64,000 nt of DNA from Nymphalis io. Taxonomy: Eukaryota; Arthropoda; Insecta; Lepidoptera; Nymphalidae. Below, piece by piece: positions 1-11,709 of this stretch. The stretch spans positions 1,240,001 to 1,304,000 of the forward strand of contig NC_065890.1 of the NCBI RefSeq assembly GCF_905147045.1. The letters are read 5' to 3'. The notes beneath the pieces were generated by a model that had not been told where the DNA came from, searched no databases, and saw only the letters and a list, made by a program, of their open reading frames with translations. Made by a program: the position numbers and the translations under genes. Positions within the stretch are counted from its first letter, which is position 1. The number at the start of each line of letters is the position of its first letter.

Positions 1-702
1 AGTTCCTACTCTACTTTTCGTTAGCGAATATACGCTTAATCATTTTGAAACAACTAGATACAATTCTAAATTGGCTGTGTAATAAAAAACGAGAGCAAAT
101 TTTTATTGCAATTCAAAGTAATTGACTAATCTTTATGTGATTTTATGTCATATTGCGACTGAATTGAGATGACAGTTATTTGTAATAAGGATCAGATTGA
201 GAAATATTTGACGTGGTATCTCGATCTGCAATTGTTGTCGCTTTTGTAAGGAATAAAAATAATAATACGCTCTCAAATTTCTCTTTTATCTATGGTAATC
301 TAAAAGACACTACATTTAGCTCAAAAGGTATAGTAGAATAATAATAATAAATAATATATATATATAATAGTACACAAGCGGATGCACTATCGTTTTAGAA
401 AAAATAACAAAAAAAGGTTAAGCGGAAATATCTACAGACGCGCATACCTTCCGTATTATTTGTAACTTAACCGAAATAGATAGAAAACATTTCAAGAACA
501 CACGGTTTTTTTATCAATTTATTAACGCCGATTATACGTAATATAAAGCAAAAAAATTGTATATAATAATAATAAATAAAGAATTGAATTGTTAAAGCAC
601 TCGCAACGCGCATTAAATATATTCGACATTTGTAAAATTTGCGTGCTAAGGCTAATATTAAGAAATTAATAAATATGAAAGTTGTAGTAAAAGTCAGAAA
701 CT
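1..702. other. AT-rich intergenic DNA, no gene seen
   Basis: No reading frame with coding character was found on either strand. The stretch holds short A/T runs and an (ATA)n/(TA)n tract near 340-370. The left-going dehydrogenase gene (first exon at 8670-8829) must have its later exons here or beyond the left edge, but I could not see one. Confidence 0.5.
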
Positions 703-1563
703 TTGACGGGCCAGTTGACGTGGTTGGTAGATACTTACCTTTCACGCCGAAGGTTGTAGGTTAAATTCCCACCCAGGACAGACATCTGTATGCATGAACA
801 CGTGTGTTTGTCTTGAATCTACAATTGAACTATATAAATCTTGTAAAGTTCTCACAGTGCGTCAACTATATATACTGCAAACAATTCTTCGGAAGCATAA
901 AAATATTCCCTATAATAAGTTTGTATCTAACAAACGCAGAAGTGATAGGGTTTGCCAGACCATTCCATTTAAATTAGCGATGGCAAGTCACCAACACAAT
1001 TATTTGAGCTCAATTTTATATAATAGAATAAATAAGAAGAACAATATTTTCTCACTTACGACTTACCAGTGTAAAATTCAAATGACCTACTGGCTTCTCA
1101 ATTTGAGCTATGATGAGACTGAATCATTACTAAAACGATCAATATAACATCGACCTAACCTATTCTTCCTTCCTACCCTATCCCTTCCTTATAGTATTAT
1201 ACATTTAGATGTATATATTTATATATTATATTGTGTTAAATTAAATGATATTTGATTGTTATGTTTATAATGAACAAATAATAAATAAATGTGCTGTCGA
1301 ATTGGAGGGCGATAGTAGCTACGACACAGTTTTGTACTTATGTAGTTCCTATCGTATTTATTGTTTAAGATATGTATAATTTGTTCAAAATAAATAAATA
1401 AATCAGGGTGTAAATATCTATATAAGTATGTATTAACAAAAGAAAAGTAGTATATGTATTATGTCAGTTGTTTGGTCTCCATAGTACAAGCAAGCTCTGC
1501 TTAGTTTGGGATCATATGGCCGTGTGTGAATAATGTCCCAGGATATTATTGTTTTTATTAAAC
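703..1563 (+). mobile_element. tRNA-headed SINE (family 2), split by a LINE insertion
   Basis: The head (703-820) has a tRNA-like start and a B-box-like stretch followed by the 'cccacccaggaca' block seen in the other family-2 copies (18896-19156, 20292-20548, 35155-35425). The tail (1405-1563) is the matching 3' half ending at 'tgtcccaggatattatt'. In the other copies head and tail are continuous, so the 584 bp between them is an insertion. Confidence 0.75.
821..1404 (+). mobile_element. CR1-like LINE 3' end (RT C-terminus relic)
   Basis: The stretch encodes, in one frame to a stop at 1147, a peptide of the type at the C-terminus of lepidopteran CR1-group reverse transcriptases (for example 'LTVRQLYILQTILRKHKN'). 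It ends in an (aaat)n tail at about 1385-1404, as LINE 3' ends do. It is 5'-truncated and lies inside a SINE. The clade is recognised by eye only. Confidence 0.6.
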
Positions 1564-3041
1564 CGAATTATAATAATTATAAATCATACAAAAAATAATA
1601 TTAATTATAAATTTAAAACTTTAAGCAATTGTCTTCCTAGTTTAAAATAATATGTTTTATGAGACTAGATCTAACATTCACATGGTATTGCTAAATTTGC
1701 TATTGTATCCCACTAATGGCTTCCGTTCATGTACATTTAGTATTACATCAAGCACTTCACACATTTACATAATTCTAAAATATTTTTACGACGAAACATT
1801 TGTTCCTTTGCTTAACATTTACTTTTTTATGGACCACAGTTACATTTAATTTATTACAAGATTTAAAAAAAAAACAAAGCAACTCCCGACACTTCGTTCA
1901 AATTAATTAGCTACAAAAGATAAGAAAATGTTTTCCTATTCCGGCTTAGTAAGAAAAAAATAATTATATTACAAATAGTTTAGTAATATTATAAAATAGA
2001 TTATTACACATTTATTTATTCTTTTGATAACATCCGATGGAAAACATAAATCAAACCTCTTTGATTGTTTTTGTTGTTACACGATGTTTAAAAACAGTAA
2101 TAATTTTCCCAAGAATTTTAAATATAAAATATCTTAAGCAGTCGTGGTTACATAGACATGATGGCGGCCTTATAGCTCTCCGACTGTCAAATCGTAATTC
2201 CCAAAAAATGTTTATTTTTACATGAAAAGTAATGTAAGTATAATCTTGTTGGTGGTAGTTGTTTCATAAATAATTTATAGTTAATAATTACTCGATTCTT
2301 AGTTGGAAAAGAAAGTATTAATATTACTTAGAAAAGTTAAAGTAAAGAGAAAAAACAAATAGACTACTTTTACATTAAATTGACGCAGTATTCGATCGAG
2401 ATCTTGGATAATCTATAAATTTCGATAAGGATTTGCGTATTGGCTGTCTCTTTGGGAACTTTGGAAGTAAAATAAACGTGGATATAAGTAGTTAAGTGCA
2501 ATAGAGTTGTATTATAAATAAACATATTATCACCAATACCTGTTTTTAATAGGGTATAGACCTGTACCTATATATAAGGTATATACAAAAAGTAAGTGTG
2601 CCAGAAAGCACACTTAAAAAATGTGTAACAATAGCAATAAAATTGAAAAAGTAACCTTGCAGCTATATGGAATTGAACTCTAAAGTAACAGCCTGTAAAT
2701 GTCCCACTGCTGGGCTAAGGCCTCCTCTCCCTATTTGAGGAGAAGGTTTGGAGCTTATTCCACCACGCTGCTCCAATGCGGGTTTTAGTGGAATACATAT
2801 GTGGCAGAATTTCGATGAAATTAGACACATGCAGGTTTCCTCACGATGTTTTCCTTCACCGAAAAGCACGAGATGAATTATAAACAGAAATTAAGCACAT
2901 GAAAATTCAGAGGTGCTTGCCCGGGTTTGAACCCACGTTCATCGGTTAAGATTCACGCGTTCTTACCACTGGGCCATCTCTATATCTCTATATGGAATTG
3001 AACTCTACAAAAAATTAATACGTAAACTTAAAGACGAAGTA
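1018..3041. repeat. 2,024-bp tandem duplication, copy 1
   Basis: Every landmark recurs exactly 2,024 bp downstream, including three identical small frames (1652/3676, 2037/4061, 2663/4687). I saw no difference between the copies on reading. The unit starts inside the CR1-like fragment and includes the SINE-2 tail and a complete family-1 SINE. The junction shares the 5-bp microhomology 'atata' (1018, 3042, 5066). Confidence 0.92.
2683..2987 (-). mobile_element. tRNA-derived SINE (family 1, Metulj-like) with 20-bp TSD
   Basis: On the minus strand it reads from a tRNA-like head ('gagatggcccagtggtaag' type, B-box 'gggttcaaacc') to the 3' block 'cccagcagtgggacattta'. It is flanked by a perfect 20-bp direct repeat at 2663-2682 and 2988-3007, which defines its ends. 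The layout resembles the Metulj SINEs of butterflies; that name is from memory. Confidence 0.82.
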
Positions 3042-5065
3042 ATATAATAGAATAAATAAGAAGAACAATATTTTCTCACTTACGACTTACCAGTGTAAAA
3101 TTCAAATGACCTACTGGCTTCTCAATTTGAGCTATGATGAGACTGAATCATTACTAAAACGATCAATATAACATCGACCTAACCTATTCTTCCTTCCTAC
3201 CCTATCCCTTCCTTATAGTATTATACATTTAGATGTATATATTTATATATTATATTGTGTTAAATTAAATGATATTTGATTGTTATGTTTATAATGAACA
3301 AATAATAAATAAATGTGCTGTCGAATTGGAGGGCGATAGTAGCTACGACACAGTTTTGTACTTATGTAGTTCCTATCGTATTTATTGTTTAAGATATGTA
3401 TAATTTGTTCAAAATAAATAAATAAATCAGGGTGTAAATATCTATATAAGTATGTATTAACAAAAGAAAAGTAGTATATGTATTATGTCAGTTGTTTGGT
3501 CTCCATAGTACAAGCAAGCTCTGCTTAGTTTGGGATCATATGGCCGTGTGTGAATAATGTCCCAGGATATTATTGTTTTTATTAAACCGAATTATAATAA
3601 TTATAAATCATACAAAAAATAATATTAATTATAAATTTAAAACTTTAAGCAATTGTCTTCCTAGTTTAAAATAATATGTTTTATGAGACTAGATCTAACA
3701 TTCACATGGTATTGCTAAATTTGCTATTGTATCCCACTAATGGCTTCCGTTCATGTACATTTAGTATTACATCAAGCACTTCACACATTTACATAATTCT
3801 AAAATATTTTTACGACGAAACATTTGTTCCTTTGCTTAACATTTACTTTTTTATGGACCACAGTTACATTTAATTTATTACAAGATTTAAAAAAAAAACA
3901 AAGCAACTCCCGACACTTCGTTCAAATTAATTAGCTACAAAAGATAAGAAAATGTTTTCCTATTCCGGCTTAGTAAGAAAAAAATAATTATATTACAAAT
4001 AGTTTAGTAATATTATAAAATAGATTATTACACATTTATTTATTCTTTTGATAACATCCGATGGAAAACATAAATCAAACCTCTTTGATTGTTTTTGTTG
4101 TTACACGATGTTTAAAAACAGTAATAATTTTCCCAAGAATTTTAAATATAAAATATCTTAAGCAGTCGTGGTTACATAGACATGATGGCGGCCTTATAGC
4201 TCTCCGACTGTCAAATCGTAATTCCCAAAAAATGTTTATTTTTACATGAAAAGTAATGTAAGTATAATCTTGTTGGTGGTAGTTGTTTCATAAATAATTT
4301 ATAGTTAATAATTACTCGATTCTTAGTTGGAAAAGAAAGTATTAATATTACTTAGAAAAGTTAAAGTAAAGAGAAAAAACAAATAGACTACTTTTACATT
4401 AAATTGACGCAGTATTCGATCGAGATCTTGGATAATCTATAAATTTCGATAAGGATTTGCGTATTGGCTGTCTCTTTGGGAACTTTGGAAGTAAAATAAA
4501 CGTGGATATAAGTAGTTAAGTGCAATAGAGTTGTATTATAAATAAACATATTATCACCAATACCTGTTTTTAATAGGGTATAGACCTGTACCTATATATA
4601 AGGTATATACAAAAAGTAAGTGTGCCAGAAAGCACACTTAAAAAATGTGTAACAATAGCAATAAAATTGAAAAAGTAACCTTGCAGCTATATGGAATTGA
4701 ACTCTAAAGTAACAGCCTGTAAATGTCCCACTGCTGGGCTAAGGCCTCCTCTCCCTATTTGAGGAGAAGGTTTGGAGCTTATTCCACCACGCTGCTCCAA
4801 TGCGGGTTTTAGTGGAATACATATGTGGCAGAATTTCGATGAAATTAGACACATGCAGGTTTCCTCACGATGTTTTCCTTCACCGAAAAGCACGAGATGA
4901 ATTATAAACAGAAATTAAGCACATGAAAATTCAGAGGTGCTTGCCCGGGTTTGAACCCACGTTCATCGGTTAAGATTCACGCGTTCTTACCACTGGGCCA
5001 TCTCTATATCTCTATATGGAATTGAACTCTACAAAAAATTAATACGTAAACTTAAAGACGAAGTA
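3042..5065. repeat. 2,024-bp tandem duplication, copy 2
   Basis: Second copy of 1018-3041 in direct orientation with no spacer. Apparent sequence identity means either a very recent duplication or an assembly or haplotype artefact. Confidence 0.92.
4707..5011 (-). mobile_element. tRNA-derived SINE (family 1), duplicated copy
   Basis: Same element as 2683-2987 inside the second tandem copy, with the same flanking 20-bp repeat. It arose by the segmental duplication, not by a new insertion. Confidence 0.82.
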
Positions 5066-5935
5066 ATATACAACAGAAGTCGGTTAATATAAAATTTTAT
5101 ACCGCACCACGAAATATTTTATTAAGTTACAAACGAGTTTGATAATATCTCATCGTTCAAGAAACACAGGTCAATCGATTAGTTAAAGATTAAGCGTTTC
5201 ATAAATTATTGCAACGGAAATTTGCTAATATTTACAAAACTCAACGAAATGCTATGAAATTAAATTAATCGAAAGTAATTTGAATAGCGCAACATTTTTT
5301 TTTAAATAAAGACAAATGAGTAAAAAAGCCTCGTAAAAATTATTTACAAGTTGCATTATACGTTCTTAGTTCACGTTTTTATACTGCATAGAAATTAAAG
5401 ATGCGTTTTGTATTTTCATAAAATAATTATATAAAATCTAATAACTAGAAAAGTAACATATGTATAAAGACATTACCATTCTCTTCGTCGTCAGTTATAA
5501 AGATCGTTTGACCTATGTATAAATGTCTGTTACCCAAGACTTAAGGACCGCTGTATCTTGCAACGATATGACGAAACACTCAAAGCATCTTTGAAGACAA
5601 CATTGTGTAACAAAGCGAATACATAGATACTGTCACTTTTAGTTCACAATATTCACTATTGTTTGCTATTGTCAATTACCATATAACTTATAACTATGTA
5701 TTCTTCTTTATAAATATGAACAACGACGAACGCCAAAATGACCTTGTTTTTATTTTGTTTATTTAATTAAAATTTTCTCTTTAATTCTTACTATTCACTC
5801 GACTCATATTCTGATTTTATCTTTCGTGAATATTATGAATATTTATATTATAATTTAAAAAATACTTACACATTATTTATTTGTCATTGTTTGATTTTAC
5901 TTAATTTCCAAGGTTAAGATACCAGCTAAGAAGCA
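5066..5935. other. AT-rich intergenic DNA, no gene seen
   Basis: No coding frame and no repeat family shared with the rest of the window were noticed. Confidence 0.4.
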
Positions 5936-6019
5936 GTGGTATGTTTCGACTCAGGTGGCTCTTTTTGCCCAACATCATTATACAAATGTGCCAAAAACTA
6001 TATACTCTGTAGCGCAGAG

Positions 6020-6112
6020 TATGGAAATACTTCCGTGCCTCGGAAATCGGGTAATGGTGCTGGTCCTGCGCCTGAACTCTTTCTACTCGTATCGGATTTG
6101 CCAGCCCGTCGA
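6020..6112. mobile_element. Fragment of SINE family 3
   Basis: Contains the 'gtcctgcgcctgaactcttt' block and its continuation, shared with the copies at 7651-7966, 55818-56148 and 59587-59792. Truncated on both sides. Confidence 0.55.
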
Positions 6113-6334
6113 ATTAAGCAAAATTTAATTAAGTATTCTGTTTTTATAATTAATACGTTTTCTAGAATTAAATTTTCAATGACAGTCTATTCGCTATACT
6201 ACCAGCCCTTCATTTTTCAATAGATTTGCCTACGACCTTTAATAGTTAGGTATCACCCAGTGGATAAAGATTGCATCCAAAACACATATTAAATTATACA
6301 TCTGCAACTCTTTATTTTTCCAATATCTGCAACT

Positions 6335-6545
6335 AGCTCAGACAAATAGGCCTCCTGATGGTAAGTGGTCATCATCGCTCATAGACATTGGCACCGTAAG
6401 AAATATTAACCATCCAATCCCACATATCGCCAATGTGCCACCAACTTTGGGAACTAAGATGTTATGTTCCTTGTGCCTGTAATTACACTGGCTCACTCAA
6501 CTTCAACCCGAAACACAACAATACCTAGTACTGCTGTTTGGAGGC
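6335..6545 (-). mobile_element. Dispersed short retroposon (family B), truncated
   Basis: Matches the family seen complete at 19293-19584: 'ggtaagtggtcatc', 'cttgtgcctgtaattacact', 'acacaacaatac'. The sense strand, which carries a 3' poly(A) in complete copies, is the minus strand here. Confidence 0.65.
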
Positions 6546-6899
6546 TGTATATGTGTCGTTGTTATTTAAACTTCTTAATAGTTTTTATTTTAAAGTTTCT
6601 AATCTTGACGTTTACATTTTTATCAAATGAAATAAAAACAGTCATAAAAAGTAAAAGATGTTGCCTCGAATCGGAAATCTCATAATTAAAATTACACACA
6701 GTAAGGCGTGCTACACACAAGCGGGTCGGCACGTTCGACTCGTCTATATTTGTCGAACAACAAAAGCTGACTCGTAGTAATAACTATACATAGTATATAC
6801 ACACAGAGTCTGCATTACAACTGCACGCCAGCTGCAAAATTGCAGTTTCGCGACCGATCATGTCTTTGGAACATATGCAGCTGAAGCCGGCGTTCCGTT

Positions 6900-7335
6900 C
6901 GGCATACCTTCGCTGAATTGACATGCTTGCATCGACTTGATACAGCTCGCTTTGTTTCATCGTCTGTGTCCCACATTTATCATTGAAGCAAAGATCGATC
7001 CGAATAACACGCATTGGAATTTCATCACCCGGCTTGGCTTAGCCGCATGCTATGCTGTTCACCGCCTAACTGTGACATCAATTCCATCGCGCACAAAGAA
7101 ATTTGGCAACTCCTTTCTTTGTCGCACTACCAAAAAATGGAATTCCTTACCAGCTCACGTGTTCCCCTCCTCTTACAACCCGGGTTCCTTCAAACGAGGC
7201 GTGAATGATGCCTCATCTTGCGGGCCGGCAAGGCGGGGACGGCTAGTACAGAACATTCTTCCCGACTGTACTGGCCGTCGTCGCATTTAGACTCTACTAC
7301 CACTTACCATCAGGTGGAGTAGCACGCCTAAGCAA
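6900..7335 (+). mobile_element. Jockey-like LINE 3' end (RT C-terminus relic)
   Basis: A frame to 7290 carries the tail typical of lepidopteran Jockey-type reverse transcriptases, including 'KKWNSLPAHVFPSSYNPGSF'. The 3' UTR contains 'cacttaccatcaggtgg'. A near-identical tail lies at 21163-21610. The part before about 7060 is rearranged relative to that copy. Confidence 0.7.
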
Positions 7336-7650
7336 TTTATAATTTAATTAAGCGGATAAAAAAACGCAAGGCATATATGCTGTTAATTATAGTCATGTAT
7401 CACATTAAACCGAAATTTGTCCGATTTTAAGAAGAATAATTTACTTAACTTTTAATAAGAAGAATAATTGATATACGCAATCATATTTAAAAATAAGATG
7501 TCGTCACTAATAATCCAATATATATTATTACCACCACAATAAGCCTACATTACTATTCTAGATTACTGTATTTATTTATTTATTATAAGAACATCCGCAT
7601 GGATCCTAACCACATGTAGCAATCTGGCGAACTGTCAGATAATGTCCTTC
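7336..7650. other. No gene or repeat recognised
   Basis: AT-rich sequence between the Jockey-like tail and the family-3 SINE. No coding frame or shared repeat was noticed. Confidence 0.35.
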
Positions 7651-7966
7651 GGACTGATTTCAGCCACGGCGGGCAATCTCAAGAGAGATTAGCCAACTGC
7701 GCAAGATATATTTTAGTGCACAAGTGTGTGTGCAAACACAGGTGCACTCTCTATTCCCTAACTCTCAGAATCCAATGGGACGGCAATTCGTTATGACCAG
7801 AAAGAGTTCAGGCGCAGAACACCTTTACAAATTTCCATCTTCCAGACTCCGGGCTTCTACTGGGAATTTTCGACAGAAAAACCCAATCACTTTTTATTGG
7901 CCCGATCTGGGATTTAAACCTGGACATCGGTGTCTGCGGCCTTATAGCAAGCCACTAGACCAACGA
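7651..7966 (-). mobile_element. tRNA-headed SINE (family 3)
   Basis: On the minus strand it opens with a tRNA-like head ('ctcgttggtctagtggct', then 'gtttaaatccca' as a B-box-like stretch), runs through the 'aaagtgattgggtttttctg' block and the 'gcctgaactctttctggtc' block, and ends near 'ctctcttgagattgcccgcc'. Other copies are at 27410-27725 (diverged), 55818-56148 and 59587-59792. Confidence 0.72.
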
Positions 7967-8068
7967 GGAAGTCAACTGTCAAATATATAGACACTCTAAT
8001 CGTAAATACTAAGATAATCCCATAGACAATTATTACATTCATTATTTATTTGGGTAAAGTCCTAATAC

Positions 8069-8123
8069 AGTTACAATATATTGTCTATGTAATATTCTAT
8101 TACATAGACAATATATTGTAACT
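8069..8123. repeat. Perfect 25-bp inverted repeat with 5-nt loop
   Basis: Arms 8069-8093 and 8099-8123 are exact reverse complements around the loop 'attct'. The sequence is AT-rich. It could be a foldback remnant or a transcribed hairpin; nothing around it decides. Confidence 0.85.
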
Positions 8124-8660
8124 TGATATCACTTTGCTAGACAATACTTTTGCTATATTGTCTTTTTGAATAATTCTGGACACATTGAACGACTTGCCCT
8201 TTATTTGTATTAATTTATTGTAGCGTATATTGCGTGTTCTATTACTGACCTTTAACATTACAATATATTAACTAAAATAAAGTTAAACTAAATTCCTTGT
8301 AAATAGACTCAAGATGTTATTGATTAAATCAAGAAAAACAACTATTATATATAATTATATTATACATAACTATAAACAAAACTATTAACGTCATGTGTGT
8401 GGTAAAGGAATTACTTTAATAAATTATTTTCCACGATCAAAGGAATAATTAAATATATTGATAGTATCAATAAACTTTTTGTATTCAAGGTTACAAGTAA
8501 ACCGCATAAGAACCGGAATCAAACACCGATTAACTCAGAAATGCGACCCTTGCTTATTTATATAGGTTAATATGTCAAAGGCGATTATTTTAAAGGTGAA
8601 TGCACGCGTTTCGTTCACCAAAACTATCACGCTGGTCGGTAATAAATCACAAATATAACT
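8124..8660. other. Probable intron of the left-going dehydrogenase gene
   Basis: Lies downstream, on the minus strand, of the splice donor at 8669. No further exon was recognised here. Confidence 0.4.
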
Positions 8661-8669
8661 ATTACTTAC

Positions 8670-8829
8670 CGGCCCAAGATCCAAATTTCTTCGACAAGGG
8701 TAACACTTCCGTGGGTATAAAATATGGCATCAGATATGAACTGATAAATTCGAAGAGACTCCATAATGAATCTATGACAAAAACTGCCACAGCGATCGCC
8801 CCAATTAAAGCCAAAGCTAATACATACAT
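8670..8829 (-). CDS. First coding exon of a 17-beta-HSD12 / 3-oxoacyl-CoA reductase-like SDR (partial)
   Basis: The exon encodes 53 residues plus one base. The start is the ATG at 8829-8827. A hydrophobic segment (residues about 2-21, 'MYVLALALIGAIAVAVFVID') would anchor the protein in the ER membrane. The exon ends '..LSKKFGSWA' + G at a GTAAGT donor (8669-8664). In the HSD17B12 / spidey family the Rossmann glycine motif V-V-T-G-x-T-D-G-I-G follows directly after such a '(G)xWA' stretch at about residue 50, so the length and phase-1 break fit. That family reduces 3-ketoacyl-CoA in very-long-chain fatty acid elongation, and in insects possibly steroids. The catalytic exons are not in the window. 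The frame is open upstream to 8895 without another ATG. Another SDR with a membrane anchor is possible. Confidence 0.58.
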
Positions 8830-8903
8830 GATTATTAAAACGCACAGGAATTTAAGTAAATACTCTGAACTTGATTGGTGTTCGTATTTTGTCACGATTT
8901 AGA

Positions 8904-9777
8904 AAGTAACACGTCGTTATGACATGACGGTACGGCGGGTACTAAACTACTGTCTGCCTGAGGTCTAAGCGCCAATCGTGGTTCGTACACATAGTTAATA
9001 CCGGCTCCCGCACTACGTAATCACATTTGATTGTGAACCTACAAAATTATGTCATTTATTTATCTTTGATTCGATCGACCAAATTTCATTTTCGTTTGAC
9101 CCGGTCTTTCAGGTTTTATTTGTAAAAGAGATGCTGTTGAAAATAGACCATTCATTCAATTAAATTTATTAACCCTAATCAGTTTATATTTCAAAAAAAA
9201 TTATCGCATTTATAACATAATTTAATGTATGTAAAGTTGAGTAACCTACTGGCAAGGCCTCATTTTCTGTTAAGGAGATCGATTGAATGTTGTTCAATTG
9301 AAGGTTAATGGATTAACCTATATATATTGAATCAATTATTTAACAAATGCATGTCATAATGATGTTTATCTCCGGTGTGGAACACAAGATGAATTATTTA
9401 TAAAAAACAAATTAAGTACGTGAAAAGTCGGCGTTTCACTACCGACAATTAATCATTATATATCACATAAATACATATGAAACAATAGCGATAACGTTTA
9501 TCGCCTACCAATAAAGCTGTTTGACTTGCTTGAAATTTGATATTTCGTAATACATGCTGTTATTGGAAATATCAAGTACATCATCAAATATTAATTAGAG
9601 TCGTTAATATATCAATTAGTACATTTCCAAACCTTAGGTAAACTGCATTGGTAAGATCTTACAAATACAATACAAACGCACTCAAAGATCTACATTATCA
9701 TAATAATAATACCTAGCGTACCGAAAATATTCATGTATCAACTGTAAATTTTCTTCTTCTCACAATGGTCAATTCTA
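8904..9777. other. Upstream region of the dehydrogenase gene and AT-rich intergenic DNA
   Basis: The first few hundred bases would hold the 5' UTR and promoter of the minus-strand gene. No clear TATA box was picked out. Beyond that, no coding frame is seen. Confidence 0.35.
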
Positions 9778-9893
9778 ATAGTGGGTAGGTACCACCCGCT
9801 CATTAGATATTCTACCGCAAAACAGCAGTACTCGGTATTGCTGTGTTCCGGTTTGAAGGGTGAGTGAGCCAGTGTTATTAACAGGAACAACAA
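9778..9893 (+). mobile_element. Family-B retroposon fragment
   Basis: Carries 'gtgggtaggtaccacccgct' to 'aagggtgagtgagccagtg', the 5' half of the family-B consensus in sense orientation. The 3' half is missing. Confidence 0.7.
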
Positions 9894-10979
9894 TAAAAAA
9901 GTAAATATGTATATATATATATCGTATTACGTTTACATCACAGCATCATTATAATGTAATTACATGCAATTGACAATTTTTTATTCGCCTAAGACGTTTG
10001 TGAGCGCACTATTTTCATTTAAGACTCTTCTTGTGATTATTTGGCTCAGTCTTAATACAACTGTTTTACAGATTATTTGAATTACCGGAATGAAAACGTT
10101 GTACTACTAGATCATGAGTCAATGTTCTTTATAAATGTTGCCCAGTTAATAAAGCTGATCCACATGATTTCATTTTAGGACCAATCTTTGCCTGGATCAC
10201 GTCCATTTGATTTGAAGAAATATCTATCTCTATTATTCATATTTTTATTTATATAATGACTGACATAAAAAAAATCTCTAATCATAATATCCTGATAAAT
10301 GAGATATATAAATCACCTTTAATAAATAAATAGCAAAATATCTGATAAGCGTTGACATTGTATTTAAGATCAAGTCTTTGATCATTGATTAATAATCGAA
10401 ATATAAACAGACATAATGAGAAACTTATATAGTGACCTGGAAAATATGACATTTTACGTTTATTCGTGTAAGTTACTCTCGGTAACCAGTGTATTATTTA
10501 TTTATAATCACCAACAATTATTAGCACAAAATAATTGACACGATACAAATTCATAAGCTTAGTGATATGTAACAATTCATTTCTCAAATGAAAAAACGGT
10601 TCAAATAGTTTGACATTCGCTCATCACATACCTACAATCACAATTTATATTACACTTGCAAGAATCAATATGAACGTTATAGTCCATCGAAAACAATATA
10701 GAGTCTGTTACGCATTCATAAACAGCCTCGCATGACGTTATCAGGAAATCATGATCCAAGTCAACACTGTCACTGCAATTATTTATTTATTTACTTATTA
10801 AAGATCTCCAACAAAGGTTACACACTTACGAGTATATTACATCGTGGTATAATGCTTTAAAATATACAAGCTCCTTCAATTAAACGAGACCACAGCAAGC
10901 ATTAAAAAAGCAGAAATTTAAAAAAATATAAAAAGAAATAAATAAATAAAAGTATTATTGATTTTACAAAATCTTGCAT
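9894..10979. other. AT-rich intergenic DNA, no gene seen
   Basis: No coding frame and no recognisable repeat apart from short (AT)n tracts. Confidence 0.4.
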
Positions 10980-11113
10980 GAATGACTCACTCATCGCGTA
11001 GACTACCGCAAAACCATAGTAATGTTGTTTTCTGGTTTGAAGGGTGACTGAACCAAGAGACATAACATCTGAGTTCTCAAGGTTTGTGGCGCATTAACGA
11101 TGTAATGCTTAAA
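10980..11113 (+). mobile_element. Diverged family-B retroposon fragment
   Basis: Recognisable blocks are 'gactaccgcaaaaccatagt', 'tctggtttgaagggtgact' and 'ttctcaaggtttgtggcgca'. Older than the copies at 19293 and 48581 by eye. Confidence 0.6.
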
Positions 11114-11709
11114 AAAAAAGTACGCGTGATATTTCTTACAGCCTATGTATATAGGAAAATGTCATCGATTTACCATCATACTCATTTGCCAATCCGCCTA
11201 CTTATCTACCTAACTGTAATCACATTATAAATAAACTTTCATTTTACTTTCTGGCATACTAACTTCGTGTATTTCTTCTTATTATTAACATTTAAATTAT
11301 ACGTGTGTTATTCTCAATTGTTCAATTAACATGATATATGTTTATGAGATTTCACTCAGGAAGAATGTATTCTCACCGAAGTTGATATGATAATTTTTAA
11401 CGAACTATTTGTAAATCGACTAACCTTGACTTCAATGAAATTTCTTGCGTGACAAGTGATTTATAGTTTTCAAAAGACAATAACATATTTACAACAGAAA
11501 GGAAACACATTACTTAAAAAGGGGCAAACTGATCATTTATTTATTTGGTTATTCAACAGTAAACATACATATCTTATACTAACTAGAAGACGGTAAGTAA
11601 AGTAAAACTATTAACAGATGAGAATGTAATGAATGAGTCTGTATGTGCGTGCCTGTGTGTTTTTGTGTTTGTAAGTGTGTATTGTATTTAAGTTGTACAT
11701 ATTTTAAGC
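11114..11709. other. No gene seen; ends at the Gypsy 3' LTR
   Basis: AT-rich sequence with a short GT-rich stretch near 11640-11680. No coding frame or shared repeat was recognised. Confidence 0.4.

Noticed and set aside
1652..4249. Identical small frames at 1652/3676 and 2037/4061
   Set aside because: They are identical because of the tandem duplication, not because of selection; no coding character or splice context.
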